NCBI GenBank assembly: GCA_036397035.1
Contig: DASWJS010000027.1
Location: 1 to 64,000, forward strand
Reading direction: 5' to 3'
Length of the DNA: 64,000 bases
Source: DASWJS01 sp036397035
GTDB taxonomy: Bacteria > Actinomycetota > AC-67
Shown: positions 17,239 through 26,162 of the stretch, one piece after another
Layout of the letters: the number at the start of each line of letters is the position of its first letter
How positions within the stretch are numbered: position 1 is the first letter of the stretch
Made by a program: the position numbers and the translations under genes
Notes under the pieces: generated by a model
Told to the model about the DNA's origin: nothing
Databases searched by the model: none
Seen by the model: the letters and a program-made list of their open reading frames with translations, nothing else

Positions 17239-18483
17239 CTACGGCTCCTCTCCCGCGGGACCCCATTCGGTCGCCGCCAGCGCGAGCGTCCCGTAGGCGG
17301 GCAGCGCGAGCGTCGTGAGCGCATCGACCACGCTCGCGTCGCCGATGGCGCGCGGGGCCCAGCGAGGCTCGCCGAGCGCCACGAGCGCGGCGGCCACGAT
17401 GCACGCCAGCGTCCAGGGGCCCGAGTGGCGAAGCCGCGTGCGCAGCGCGAGCGTCGCCGCCGGGATCAGCAGGACCATGTAGTGGTCCCAGAACAGCGGC
17501 GCGGCCAAGAGCATCCACGGGACCGCCGCCCAGAACCCCTCGCCCGAGGAGCGCGCGGGCGTTCGGGATGCGGCCAGGACGCACGCCGCCGCCGCCGCCG
17601 CGACGAGCGTCAGGGCAAGCACCGGCGCGTCCACGACGCCGAAGCCCCATCGATCGCCGGTGAGCCACCGCACCGGGAGCGCGAGCAACGAGGCGTTGCC
17701 GGGCGAGCCGCGCCAGAACGCGACGTTGGCCGACGCGCCCTCCAGGAACGAGCCGGCGCTTCCGAACCCCGCCGCTGCGAAGCCGGTCGCCGTCCCGAGC
17801 GCCGCCACTCCGACGGCGATCGCGGCCGGGCGCAGCGCGCGACGGCGAAGCAGCGGGATCACGAGGAACAGCGGGAACAGCCGAAGCGCCGCCGCCAGCC
17901 CGAGCGCGATGCCCGCGCGCGCGCCCTTCCCCGACCGAAGCGCGCGCCACGCGAGCACCAGCAGGAGCAGGATCACCGCGTTCGACTGCCCGAGCCACAG
18001 GTGCCGCGCGGCCACCGGCAGCGCGAGGACCGCGATCCCTCCCAGCGCGGCCTCGGCGCGGGACGCGCCGAGCGCGCGGACGAACAGGCCCATGCTCGTC
18101 GCGAGCAGCATCGCGTTCAGCACGAGCCACACGACGCGCGCGGTCTGGTAGGACGCCCAAGCGAGCGGCAGCGCGGTCAGCACCTGCGCGGGCGGGTGCG
18201 GGTTGGTCTGGCCATCGGGCACCGAATGAAACCGCTCCCAGCCTTCGCCGACGTAGCGGTCCATCAGCGCGTCGGTGGCGCCGTAGGGATCGTCGCGGTC
18301 GGCGATCGCGCGCGCCGAAACGTAGTCCTGCACGAAGTCGTCGGTCCACGATCCGTGCAACACCGGCCGCCCCTCGGCCGGCGGCACGGGGTCGGTGAGC
18401 CGCTCCCAGGCGATCCCGGCAACCTGCAACGCGCCGACCGCGGCGAGGACGCCCAGCACGGCAAGCCGCGCCCGCCCCGTCAT
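17239..18483 (-). CDS. GT87/DUF2029-type polyprenyl-phosphate mannosyltransferase candidate
   Basis: A start at ATG 18483 gives 414 residues with about ten membrane helices. The first outer loop carries 'DDFVQDYVSARAIADRDDPYG', typical of the DUF2029 family (Asp motif plus 'DPY'), and 'NPHPPAQVLTALPLA' follows. Later there are 'LWLGQSNAVILLLLV' and 'PLFWDHYMVLLIP', also family features. Actinobacterial members move mannose from polyprenyl phosphate to lipoglycans. The next gene is divergent, about 68 bases away. Confidence 0.75.
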   Translation of the reverse strand: MTGRARLAVLGVLAAVGALQVAGIAWERLTDPVPPAEGRPVLHGSWTDDFVQDYVSARAIADRDDPYGATDALMDRYVGEGWERFHSVPDGQTNPHPPAQVLTALPLAWASYQTARVVWLVLNAMLLATSMGLFVRALGASRAEAALGGIAVLALPVAARHLWLGQSNAVILLLLVLAWRALRSGKGARAGIALGLAAALRLFPLFLVIPLLRRRALRPAAIAVGVAALGTATGFAAAGFGSAGSFLEGASANVAFWRGSPGNASLLALPVRWLTGDRWGFGVVDAPVLALTLVAAAAAACVLAASRTPARSSGEGFWAAVPWMLLAAPLFWDHYMVLLIPAATLALRTRLRHSGPWTLACIVAAALVALGEPRWAPRAIGDASVVDALTTLALPAYGTLALAATEWGPAGEEP

Positions 18484-18537
18484 CGCCCCCACGGCGGCAG
18501 GATAGCGGCGCGCCACCGCGCTTCCCGGAGCGACCCG

Positions 18538-18543
18538 TACCAT
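18538..18543 (+). promoter_or_regulatory. -10 box giving a likely leaderless start
   Basis: TACCAT ends 8 bases before ATG 18552. Transcription would begin at or beside the start codon, and no Shine-Dalgarno is seen. Confidence 0.4.
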
Positions 18544-18551
18544 GCGGCGTG

Positions 18552-19652
18552 ATGCGCGCTCGATTCGTCGCGCCGATCGCCGCCGGCGCGCTGGCCGCGG
18601 TGCTGATCGTCGCGACGTCGGGCGGCTCGATCGACCGCATGACCTTCGGCGACGGCTCGATCCATCGCTACGTGGCCTCGCACCTCGACGCGTCCGCTCC
18701 CGAGGTTCCGGCCGAAGTCGCCGAGGTCGGTGCGTCGCTGCGCTACGGACGGATCGGCCTGCCGGCGCTGCTGTTCCTGGCGAGCGGCGGCTCGCCTCGG
18801 GCGATGCGCGTCGCGCAACCGCTGCTGATGGTCCTGGCCGCGGCGGCCGCGGCGGCGGCCGTCGCGCGCCTGTTCCCCGGGCGATCCTGGAGCGGCCTGC
18901 TGGCGTTCCTCGTCCCGGGGTTCGTCGTGTCGCTGCTCGGCGGCTATGCCGAGCCGGTCGCGCTCGCGTTCGCCCTCTGGGGGATCGAGCGCGCGCTCGG
19001 GGGCCGGTGGATCGCGGCCGCGAGCCTCTTCGCGGCGGCGATCCTGACCAAGGAGACCGCGGGCGCGTTCCTGATCGGCTCCGTGGCCTGGGCGGTGGGG
19101 CGCAAGGAGGGGCGCCGCGCAGCGGCGCCCCTCCTTGCGCTCGTCCCCGTCGCGGGATGGTACGCGGTGGTGCGATCGCGGTTCGGGTCCTTCCCCCCGC
19201 TCGACCCCTACCTCACCGGCCCGACCGCGCTGGGCACGCCGCTGCTCGGCCCCTACCGGAGCATCGTCGAGGCGTTCTCGACGCCGGCGATGCTCGCCGC
19301 GGCGCTTCACCTCGCGGCGGGCCTCGCTCTGATCGCGATCGCGCGCCGCTCGGTCTTCGCGGCGTCCGGCGCCGTCGCCTCGCTCCAGCTCGTCACGACC
19401 TCGCCGTGGCTCTGGCGGTTCGTCGGCGACGGCTTCCGCACCTCGACCTTCATCCACGCGGGCGCCGCGCTGGGCGTGGTCGCGCTCGTGCGGCCGGGCT
19501 GGGCGCTGCCGGCCGCCGTGCGGACGGGCTCGCTCAGCTCTCCATCGGCAGGGACACGAGGCCGCGACGGTAGGCCTCCGCGACCGCCTGCGCGCCGGTC
19601 TGCACCCCGAGCTTCGCGTAGACGCTCGTCAGGTGGTTCTTCACCGTCTTGA
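18552..19652 (+). CDS. Polytopic membrane protein of unknown function
   Basis: The frame gives 366 residues from ATG 18552 (a GTG lies one codon earlier). Eight or so hydrophobic segments, an outer-loop Asp (TFGDGSIHRY) and 'AAILTKETAGAFLI' resemble GT-C glycosyltransferases or mannosyltransferase-like proteins, but no family could be fixed. The last 40 residues are Arg/Pro/Ser-rich, and the frame runs 119 bases into the convergent response-regulator gene. This suggests a frameshift or an unusual 3' overlap. A perfect 19-bp inverted repeat lies inside (19100-19140). Confidence 0.6.
   Translation: MRARFVAPIAAGALAAVLIVATSGGSIDRMTFGDGSIHRYVASHLDASAPEVPAEVAEVGASLRYGRIGLPALLFLASGGSPRAMRVAQPLLMVLAAAAAAAAVARLFPGRSWSGLLAFLVPGFVVSLLGGYAEPVALAFALWGIERALGGRWIAAASLFAAAILTKETAGAFLIGSVAWAVGRKEGRRAAAPLLALVPVAGWYAVVRSRFGSFPPLDPYLTGPTALGTPLLGPYRSIVEAFSTPAMLAAALHLAAGLALIAIARRSVFAASGAVASLQLVTTSPWLWRFVGDGFRTSTFIHAGAALGVVALVRPGWALPAAVRTGSLSSPSAGTRGRDGRPPRPPARRSAPRASRRRSSGGSSPS
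19100..19140. repeat. Perfect 19-bp inverted repeat with 3-base loop inside a gene
   Basis: The arms at 19100-19118 and 19122-19140 are exact reverse complements around a GCA loop and encode the VGRKEGRR-AAAPLLAL junction. Such a long exact stem is rare in coding DNA. It could act as an intragenic terminator or RNA processing site, or mark an insertion or rearrangement. Confidence 0.85.
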
Positions 19653-20172
19653 TCGACACGAACAACGAGGACGCGATCTGCGCCGGGCGCGCGCCGGTCG
19701 AGAGCAGGCGCAGGATCTCCAGCTCGCGCTCGGTCAGGGTCGCGCCGGGCGCCTTGCCGCCGGCGAAGTCCAGCACGCGGCGCGCGACGGCCGGGCTGAG
19801 GTAGGAGCCCCCGTCCGCGACGGCGTGCAGCGCGGTCAGCAGCTCGTCGGTCGAGGCGGTCTTGAGCACGTAGCCATCGGCGCCGAGCGAGATCGCCTTG
19901 GAGATCGTGGCGTCGTCGTCGTGCATAGTGAGGAACAGGAAGCGGGTATCCGGCGCGGCGGTGCGCATCTGCGCGGCCACGTCCAGCCCCGTCCCGCCGG
20001 GCATCGTGATGTCGAGCACCACGACGTCGGGCTTCTCGCGCTTGATGACCTCGATGCCTTCGTCCCCTCGACCGGCCTGACCGGCGACCTCGAAGCCGGC
20101 CTCGGACTCGACCGTCTTCACCAGGCTCTGCCGGACCAGCGTGTGGTCCTCGACGATCACCACTCGTGTCAT
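19534..20172 (-). CDS. NarL/FixJ-family response regulator
   Basis: This 212-residue protein has a receiver domain (Asp8-Asp9, phosphoacceptor Asp54 in VLDITMPG, Lys near 107 in YVLKTAS) and a C-terminal LuxR-type helix-turn-helix ('LTERELEILRLLSTGARPAQIASSLFVSIKTVKNHL'-type region, residues about 150-190). It overlaps the histidine kinase gene by four bases, so the two form a cognate pair. Confidence 0.95.
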   Translation of the reverse strand: MTRVVIVEDHTLVRQSLVKTVESEAGFEVAGQAGRGDEGIEVIKREKPDVVVLDITMPGGTGLDVAAQMRTAAPDTRFLFLTMHDDDATISKAISLGADGYVLKTASTDELLTALHAVADGGSYLSPAVARRVLDFAGGKAPGATLTERELEILRLLSTGARPAQIASSLFVSIKTVKNHLTSVYAKLGVQTGAQAVAEAYRRGLVSLPMES

Positions 20173-22166
20173 GGTTCCCCCCCGACATCGTATTCCAGGA
20201 GCACGCGCGTTCCGTGTGGCCGGCGCGGCTCGACCCGGAAGCGCGCGCCGATCTTGTCCGCGCGCTCGCGCATCGCCTGCATGCCGACACCGCCGAGGAT
20301 CTCCGAGGTGCTCGCGCGCTCGCCGCCGGCCGCGATCCCCACGCCGTCGTCCTCAACCAGGAGCCGGACCTGGGCCGACCCGAGCGTCAGCCGGACCGTG
20401 ATCGCCGTCGGAGTCGCGTGTCGCAAGGCGTTGGAGACCGCCTCCTGCGCGACACGGAACACCTCCCCCTCGACGTCGGGCGAGGTGCGGTAGTCCCCGT
20501 GCGTGATGAACTCGATCCGCGGTCCGCCGAGCCGCCGCAGGTCGCCCAGGTAGGACCCCAGCGCCCCGACGATGCCCTCGTCGGCCACCGACGAGCGCAG
20601 GCCCAGGATCATCGACCGCACGTCGCCCGCCGTTCGCTCGACCACCCGGACGAGCCGTTCGACCTCCTCGCGTTCCTCGGAGTCCTTCTCTTGCTGGCGC
20701 GCCAGGAAGTCGAGTTCGAGGCGCAGGTGCGTGAGCGACTGCGCGACGCCGTCGTGCAGCTCGCGGGCGAGGCGGCGGCGTTCCTCGTCGATCGAGATCT
20801 CGCGCACGCGCGAGAACAGCCGCGCGTTCTCCACCGCGAGCGAGGACTCGTCGGCCAGCCGCTGCAGCACGGCTGCCGCCCGGCCGGCGTCCGGCACCGC
20901 CGCGATCAGCAGCCCGATGGTGCCGGTGTCCGAGCGCATCGGCGCCGAGAGCCACGTCGGCTCGTCGCCGAGCGCTCGCGCGGTGATCGGGTGCAGATCC
21001 GCGGTCGAGACGGCGGTCACCTGCCCGGTGACCAAGCCGCCCGCCGAGTCGTCGACGACGACCGTGCCCGGGTCCTCCAGGCCGAACGATCCGGCCACCA
21101 CGTAGGAGCCCGCCTCCGCCAGCAGCATCGCGCCGCCGCGCGCGCCGAGGACGTCGGCGATCTCCTGCATCGTCGCGTCGGCGACGCCGCCGATCTCCAG
21201 ACCGCCGGGCAGGGTGCGCGCGATTCGGTACAGCGACGACAGCACGCGGTTGGCCTCGACCAGCAGGTTCAAGCCCTCCACGCTCGGGTCGCGCCACACG
21301 CGCGCCATGAACCCGCCGAGGACGCCGAGCAGCGGGAACAGCGCCGCCCACGCGGCGAGCGACGTGGCCGAGACCGACTGCAGGTCCTCGAACAGGATGC
21401 CGAACGTCCCCGCCACGATCGCCGCGCCCGCCCCCGCCCCCCAGCGCGGGCCTCGCATGAACCCGACCGCAAGACACACGACGAGCGCGTAGGGCGCGTA
21501 GGGGCTCGAAATGCCGTCGGTCGACACGACGAGCGCGAGCGCGATCGCGACGTCGGAGGAGTCCAGCACCATGCTGTCGCGCCGGAACAGCCAGCGCATC
21601 GCGACGTACACGAACGCGATGGCGAGGATGGCCGCGCGACCGGAGCCGACGCTGCCTCCCGCGACCTCCATCACCGCGCCGGCGGCGATCCCCGCAAGGC
21701 GCGCGGGCCCGAGCAACGTGCGAACGCGGTTCAACAGCGGCCGGGACAGGCCGCTTCCGCCGTGGACCGGCAGGCCGAGCGCCTCGCGAACCGCAGTGGC
21801 CACCTCGCCCGGGACGAAGGGACGGGCGATCACACCGCCGACGGCGGAGGGCACGATGCTGCGGCCCGCTCGGGACCGGTCGACGACGGCCAGGATCGTA
21901 GGAAGCCGGCCGCCGAACGGAACCGCCTCCAGCAGCGAAGCCGCGCGGTCGAGCGGCGCGACGATGAGCGCCGCGTCTTCGGTCCGTGAAGCCTCGTCGG
22001 TGGACGTCGCCTCGACGACGGTTGCCTCCGGCACGTGAAGCCGGATCAGGAAAGCGAGGTAGGGATCCGGATCGATCAGCAGGACCACCGGAACGGCATG
22101 CTCACGCTCGTTCCGATCGTCGAGCCGTGAGGAAGGCACGTCGCCGTCCTGGGTGCGCACGTCCAC
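20169..22166 (-). CDS. Membrane GAF-HisKA_3 sensor histidine kinase
   Basis: A GTG at 22166 starts a 665-residue protein; earlier in-frame codons would run into the neighbouring small gene. Residues 25-140 form a degenerate receiver-like domain ('VVLLIDPDPYLAFLIRLH'). Four to six membrane helices follow (about 165-300). A GAF domain lies at 330-450. The HisKA_3 site is ARELHDGVAQSL near residue 465, and the HATPase_c domain ends the protein ('VEDDGVGI', 'GGVGMQAMRERA'). It is the likely partner of the adjacent NarL-type regulator; the signal is unknown. Confidence 0.92.
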   Translation of the reverse strand: MDVRTQDGDVPSSRLDDRNEREHAVPVVLLIDPDPYLAFLIRLHVPEATVVEATSTDEASRTEDAALIVAPLDRAASLLEAVPFGGRLPTILAVVDRSRAGRSIVPSAVGGVIARPFVPGEVATAVREALGLPVHGGSGLSRPLLNRVRTLLGPARLAGIAAGAVMEVAGGSVGSGRAAILAIAFVYVAMRWLFRRDSMVLDSSDVAIALALVVSTDGISSPYAPYALVVCLAVGFMRGPRWGAGAGAAIVAGTFGILFEDLQSVSATSLAAWAALFPLLGVLGGFMARVWRDPSVEGLNLLVEANRVLSSLYRIARTLPGGLEIGGVADATMQEIADVLGARGGAMLLAEAGSYVVAGSFGLEDPGTVVVDDSAGGLVTGQVTAVSTADLHPITARALGDEPTWLSAPMRSDTGTIGLLIAAVPDAGRAAAVLQRLADESSLAVENARLFSRVREISIDEERRRLARELHDGVAQSLTHLRLELDFLARQQEKDSEEREEVERLVRVVERTAGDVRSMILGLRSSVADEGIVGALGSYLGDLRRLGGPRIEFITHGDYRTSPDVEGEVFRVAQEAVSNALRHATPTAITVRLTLGSAQVRLLVEDDGVGIAAGGERASTSEILGGVGMQAMRERADKIGARFRVEPRRPHGTRVLLEYDVGGEP

Positions 22167-22233
22167 GCGGGAACGATAGCGCGCGGCCCCTTCGGCAACC
22201 GTGAACCGGCGCGAAAGGCGAGGATGCGGCGCC

Positions 22234-22386
22234 TCAGGCGCTCTTGCGATCCTGCATGACGAGCTGGACAAGCCGCCGCTCGAGCGCGCGCGCCTCGGGG
22301 CCCGGCACGTTCTTGATGCGGTCCAGATACCGCTCCCGGAGGCCGGGAGTGCTCATCGCGAGCACCTTCTCGATGCGATCCAGCAT
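22234..22386 (-). CDS. Small 50-residue helical protein
   Basis: ATG 22386 follows GAGGTGGTGAAG. The product is amphipathic and charged (MLDRIEKVLAMSTPGLRER... ending QDRKSA), with no membrane segment. The family was not recognised. The longer in-frame ORF upstream is antisense to the release-factor-like gene and is not real. It lies alone between the kinase and ArfB-like genes. Confidence 0.55.
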   Translation of the reverse strand: MLDRIEKVLAMSTPGLRERYLDRIKNVPGPEARALERRLVQLVMQDRKSA

Positions 22387-22571
22387 GTCTTCACCACCTC
22401 GTCGGTTTGTCCTGTCCTGTGTATCGGCGGTCGCGCCGGCAGCCGCATGACCAACCCGAGACATCTCTCGATCCTCCCGACGGGCTATAGAGGACGCCCG
22501 AGTCGTCGTAGTTCGTCCGTCGATGCCACCGCTTGCTGCTGGTCTTGCCGGTGCATGCGACGCCGCGCCCG

Positions 22572-22577
22572 TACCCT
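22572..22577 (+). promoter_or_regulatory. -10 box before the arfB-like gene
   Basis: TACCCT ends 7 bases before ATG 22585, consistent with a leaderless transcript. Confidence 0.35.
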
Positions 22578-22584
22578 CGGGAGC

Positions 22585-23016
22585 ATGAGAACCTCGGTCC
22601 GCGCGGGCGCCTCGACGATTCCCCTCGACGAGCTGCGCATCCGGTTCGTGCGCTCGCCGGGACCCGGCGGCCAGAACGTGAACCGCCGCGCGACCAAGGC
22701 CGAGGTCGTGCTGGACGTCGACGCCTCGCCGAGCCTGCCGGCGACCGCCAAAGCCAGGATCCGCCGCGCGCTCGGCACGCGCGTCGATTCCCGCGGGCGC
22801 ATCCGCGTCACCGCGTCGGCCGAGCGCACGCAGGCGCAGAACCGCGAGCGGGCGCTCGCCCGGCTCGAGGAGCTGCTCTCCGGCGCGCTTCGCCCGCCGC
22901 CGCCGCCACGGAAACCCAGCGCGCCGACTCGCGGCGCGATCGAGCGCCGGCTGGAAGAGAAGCGGCGCCGGCGAGCGCGCAAGCAACTCCGCCGGAGGCC
23001 GGGCCCGGACGACTAG
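22585..23016 (+). CDS. arfB: ArfB/YaeJ-like peptidyl-tRNA hydrolase for ribosome rescue
   Basis: The 143 residues match the ArfB layout: a short N-terminus, the catalytic motif FVRSPGPGGQNVNR with GGQ near residue 28, and a basic C-terminal tail (EEKRRRRARKQLRRRPG) that in ArfB enters the empty mRNA channel of stalled ribosomes. It lacks the codon-recognition domains of RF1/RF2. Start ATG 22585 is the family position. It ends in a 4-base convergent overlap with the TetR gene. Confidence 0.9.
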   Translation: MRTSVRAGASTIPLDELRIRFVRSPGPGGQNVNRRATKAEVVLDVDASPSLPATAKARIRRALGTRVDSRGRIRVTASAERTQAQNRERALARLEELLSGALRPPPPPRKPSAPTRGAIERRLEEKRRRRARKQLRRRPGPDD

Positions 23017-23618
23017 GGCTGCAGCGCGGCGCGGACGAAGCGGATCAGCTCTTCCTCGCGGCGGCGCAGGGCGGCGCGGCTGCCCGCCTTCCCGCCGACC
23101 GCGCGGAGCACGCCCGCTTCGGTGATCGAGCCGACGACGGCGGTGTAGATCGTGAACAGCAGCAGGACGGGGTCCTGCCGGCGGAAGCGGCCCTCGGCCA
23201 TCCCGCGCTCGAGGTAGCCCAGCGCGCGCTTGCGCAGCGGCTCGAGCACCGAGGAGAATCGCTGCACGACCTCAGAGCCCCGCCACGACGCCTCGCGCAC
23301 GAAGCCCGGGAACTCCGGCCATTCCTCGGCCAGGCGAAAGATCGCGCGGATCACGCGCTCGGGGTGGTCGCCTGCGTCCTCGTCCACGCCCTCGAGCGCC
23401 TCGGCGAGCGCCTCGGCGACGCGCGCGCTCATCTCGTCCACGCACGCCTGGAACAAGTCGTCCTTGGAGCCGAAGTAATAGAGCAGCGACTGCTTGCGCA
23501 CGCCGACCGCCGCGGCCACCTCGTCGAGCGACGTCGCCTCGTATCCCTTGGACCCGAACGCGCGCGTCGCCTCGGCCAGCAGGCGTCGCCGCGTCTCGTC
23601 ACCTCCGGTGCGGGGCAC
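23013..23618 (-). CDS. TetR-family regulator of the LarA/acyl-CoA reductase operon
   Basis: This 201-residue protein has a classic N-terminal TetR helix-turn-helix ('RRRLLAEATRAFGSKGYEATSLDEVAAAVGVRKQSLLYYFGSKDDLFQACV', residues 10-58) and a helical ligand domain. It is the last gene of the five-gene operon that starts at 29572, three bases after the acyltransferase stop. A 14-bp palindrome at the operon promoter is the obvious candidate operator, giving autoregulation. A fatty acyl-CoA or hydroxy-acid ligand is likely but inferred. Confidence 0.9.
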   Translation of the reverse strand: MPRTGGDETRRRLLAEATRAFGSKGYEATSLDEVAAAVGVRKQSLLYYFGSKDDLFQACVDEMSARVAEALAEALEGVDEDAGDHPERVIRAIFRLAEEWPEFPGFVREASWRGSEVVQRFSSVLEPLRKRALGYLERGMAEGRFRRQDPVLLLFTIYTAVVGSITEAGVLRAVGGKAGSRAALRRREEELIRFVRAALQP

Positions 23619-23621
23619 GGC

Positions 23622-24584
23622 TCAGGTCCTGAATGCGCGGGGCTTCACGGGCATGGGACGCGAGGACTCCCAGCGTCTGCGCCATCCCGCCGCGTCCGGA
23701 CCGCCGGCGTCGGGCGTGTCGCCGCGCGCGGCGCGTCGCCGCGCGTCCCACCACGTCGTGCGGTCCTCGTCCAGCGCCGCGGCGAGCGCGGTCCGGATGC
23801 GATCGTTGAACGCCGTGACGTCCTCACCCGGCGCGGGCCGGACCGCGTGGGCGAACCGCACCGAAACCGGCAGCCGCCCCTTCGCCGGCCAGCCCTTCCC
23901 GCGCGGCATCGACTGGTAGGAGCCGCGGATCGCGATCGGCACGACCGGCAGGTCGTGCTCGATCGCGAGCCGCGCCGCGCCGGGCTTGAACGGGCGCACC
24001 CAGCCGTCGCGCGAGCGCGTGCCCTCCGGGAACATCAGGATGCTCCAGCCCTCGGCGATCAGCTCGCGCGCGAGCGCGGTCGCGCGCGAAGACCCGTTCG
24101 CGCGAGACCCGTTCGCGCGAGACCCGTTGGATCGCTTGCGGCTCGACCGCTCGACCGGGAAGGCGTTGAAGACGAGCGCCGTCGCCGCGGCTCGCCACCA
24201 CACGTCGAAGAAGTAGTCGGCCGCGGCGCCGGTCGCCGTGCGGCGCGCCCACTCGCGCGGCAGCGAGGTCAGCACGAACGGCGCGTCGAGGTGGCTCGAA
24301 TGGTTGGCCACGAAGATCGCGGGGCCGCGCAGGTGCTCGAACACGTCGAGCCCGTGCACCTTCGGACGGGTTTCCGCCGCGAGCAGCGGCGCGAGCGCGA
24401 AGCGCTGCAGGGCCTCGCGCGCGAGCTTGCCGGTCTCGGTGCGGGCCCACGCGGTCGGGAAGTCGCGGTGCTCGGCCGCGGGCGGCTCGACCGATCGCGG
24501 CACGAGCGGGCGGTGGCCCCAGCGCCAGGCGCGGGCGACCGTCTTGACGTCGGCCCGCAGACGCGTGCGTCCCGCCGGCTTCAT
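23622..24584 (-). CDS. PlsC-like lysophospholipid acyltransferase
   Basis: The 320-residue protein starts at ATG 24584 and overlaps the LarA-like stop by four bases. Family motifs are present: NHSSHLD (HX4D-type catalytic motif) near residue 95, FPEGTRSRDG near residue 195, and 'LPVVPIAIRGSY'. The enzyme would acylate a glycerol or alcohol acceptor from acyl-CoA or acyl-ACP. An in-frame tandem repeat encoding SRANG units is inserted between the two motifs. The substrate in this operon is unknown. Confidence 0.88.
   Translation of the reverse strand: MKPAGRTRLRADVKTVARAWRWGHRPLVPRSVEPPAAEHRDFPTAWARTETGKLAREALQRFALAPLLAAETRPKVHGLDVFEHLRGPAIFVANHSSHLDAPFVLTSLPREWARRTATGAAADYFFDVWWRAAATALVFNAFPVERSSRKRSNGSRANGSRANGSSRATALARELIAEGWSILMFPEGTRSRDGWVRPFKPGAARLAIEHDLPVVPIAIRGSYQSMPRGKGWPAKGRLPVSVRFAHAVRPAPGEDVTAFNDRIRTALAAALDEDRTTWWDARRRAARGDTPDAGGPDAAGWRRRWESSRPMPVKPRAFRT
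24091..24128. repeat. 15-bp tandem repeat within the acyltransferase gene
   Basis: Two complete copies of GACCCGTTCGCGCGA and half of a third encode a five-residue in-frame repeat. The unit length keeps the frame, so copy number could vary by slippage without breaking the gene. Confidence 0.85.
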
Positions 24585-26161
24585 CGCACGTCCGCCAGCA
24601 GCAGGGGCGGGCACTTCATCGCGGTGACGCGCGGCGAGGTTCCGACCGTTTCCGCGGCCATGTCCAGCGCGTCGCCGAGCGTCGAGGCCGCGCGGAACCC
24701 GAGCCGCGACACGGTGGCGCGATCTGCGCCGACGAAGATCACGTCGCCGAGGTGATCCATCGCGTGGGCCGCCCAGTACCACATGTAGAACGGGTGAACG
24801 CCGTGGTAGGCGTAGGAGTTGCGGTACAGGTGCACGTACCAGGGGTCGGTCGCGTACTGCTGCTCGAACTTGCTCTCGATCGCCGCCGGGTCGCGCGTCT
24901 CGGACAGGACCTCCTCGAAGAAGTCGACGTACGAGGGATGGTGGACCTGGTGGAACTCGTTGGCGACCGGGTGGAACATGATCATCACGCCGCCCTCGCG
25001 CACGAGCGGCTTGCCCCGGTACATGTTGAAGAAGTAGCCGAGCCCTTCGCACGTGACCAGGATCGGGTTCATGATCGAGTTCACGTTGTAGGGCCCGATG
25101 GACGGCAGCCCCGCGACGAGCACGTCGGCCTGCCCGTCGATCTCGACGAGCTGCTGGCGGTGCACGTTGGCGATCGTCTTGGCGTGCACGGCCTCGGTCT
25201 CGCCCGCGTGGACGCCGGTGAGCCCGTAGGGCGCCGCGAACCGCGAGAACACCTTGCGCTTCACGTGGGCAGGCGCGGCGTCGGTAAAGCGCTTCGTCGC
25301 CAGGTACGACGCCTGGTCCTTGATCGACCACTCCCACTCGCGCTTCTGCAGCCACGCGATCGAGCCGCCGAAGGCGTCGTTGTTGAGCGTCGTCTCGATC
25401 GTGAAGATCTTCACGCCCGACTCCGCCAGCAGCCGGCCCATCCGGTCGCACGAGGAGTGCAGCGCCGAGGACGGCGGGTCCATGTACGAGCGCGAGTGCA
25501 TCATCGTGCGCACGTTGTGATGGTGCTTGACGCTGCGGTACGAGCCGAGCCCGACCGACACGCTCTTGTGCCCGCCGTCCATCGCGACCAGGTTGATGTT
25601 GACGTAGACGATCAGGTCGCTGTCGGCCGCGCGCGTGCTCAGCTCGACCTCCTCCCCGTGCTCGGTCGTGCCGATGAGGGTCAAGTTGTCGCGGTCCTCG
25701 GCGTCGTGGTTGTAGAGGCTGTCGGGATAGAACGAGCGGAAGACGCGCTCGCCGACCGCGCGGCGCAGCTCGGCCGGCGTCATGCGCCGGTGCAGCGACA
25801 GCGCCGCGACGAGGTGAACGTCGTCCACGCCCGCGCGCGCGGCGGCTTCCAGCACGTGCTCCATGACGCGCCCGCGGATGTCGGGAGTGCGCATCTGGGG
25901 CAGCGGCAACGAGATGTCGTCGAAGGCGATCGTGAGCTTCATGCCCGGCTTGAGCAGCGCGCGCAGCGGCTCCGACCCTTCCGGGTGCTCCAGCGCGTGC
26001 TCGATTGCCGCGTCGACGTCTGCGATCCCGGGGAATGGCTCGGACGGGTACAGCACCCGGCTGCCGATCGGGAGGCGCTCCAGCCGGACGCCCTCGCCGA
26101 AGTGGAACAGCAGCGGCGGCGTGCGCTCGTCGACCTCCAGCACGAATCCTGGACGTGGCAT
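24581..26161 (-). CDS. LarA-like (DUF2088) nickel-pincer racemase or epimerase homologue
   Basis: This 526-residue protein is longer than the usual 420-430 of LarA. It has the family layout: an N-terminal domain with 'LTIAFDDISLPLP', the His of SLHRRMT near residue 124, the NHD of 'LYNHDAED', and GGHKSVSVGLGSYRSVKHHHN near residue 195, where Lys and His correspond to the nickel-pincer Lys and metal-binding His. LarA homologues racemise or epimerise alpha-hydroxy acids with the NPN cofactor; larB, larC and larE are not in the window. The tail region is unusual and Tyr/Trp/His-rich ('YRNSYAYHGVHPFYMWYW'). The substrate is unknown. Confidence 0.8.
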   Translation of the reverse strand: MPRPGFVLEVDERTPPLLFHFGEGVRLERLPIGSRVLYPSEPFPGIADVDAAIEHALEHPEGSEPLRALLKPGMKLTIAFDDISLPLPQMRTPDIRGRVMEHVLEAAARAGVDDVHLVAALSLHRRMTPAELRRAVGERVFRSFYPDSLYNHDAEDRDNLTLIGTTEHGEEVELSTRAADSDLIVYVNINLVAMDGGHKSVSVGLGSYRSVKHHHNVRTMMHSRSYMDPPSSALHSSCDRMGRLLAESGVKIFTIETTLNNDAFGGSIAWLQKREWEWSIKDQASYLATKRFTDAAPAHVKRKVFSRFAAPYGLTGVHAGETEAVHAKTIANVHRQQLVEIDGQADVLVAGLPSIGPYNVNSIMNPILVTCEGLGYFFNMYRGKPLVREGGVMIMFHPVANEFHQVHHPSYVDFFEEVLSETRDPAAIESKFEQQYATDPWYVHLYRNSYAYHGVHPFYMWYWAAHAMDHLGDVIFVGADRATVSRLGFRAASTLGDALDMAAETVGTSPRVTAMKCPPLLLADVR

Positions 26162-26162
26162 C

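Noticed and set aside
22201..22584. N-terminal extension of the ArfB-like frame
   Set aside because: The ribosome-rescue signature and natural length begin at ATG 22585; the upstream translation is non-homologous and overlaps a separate small gene.
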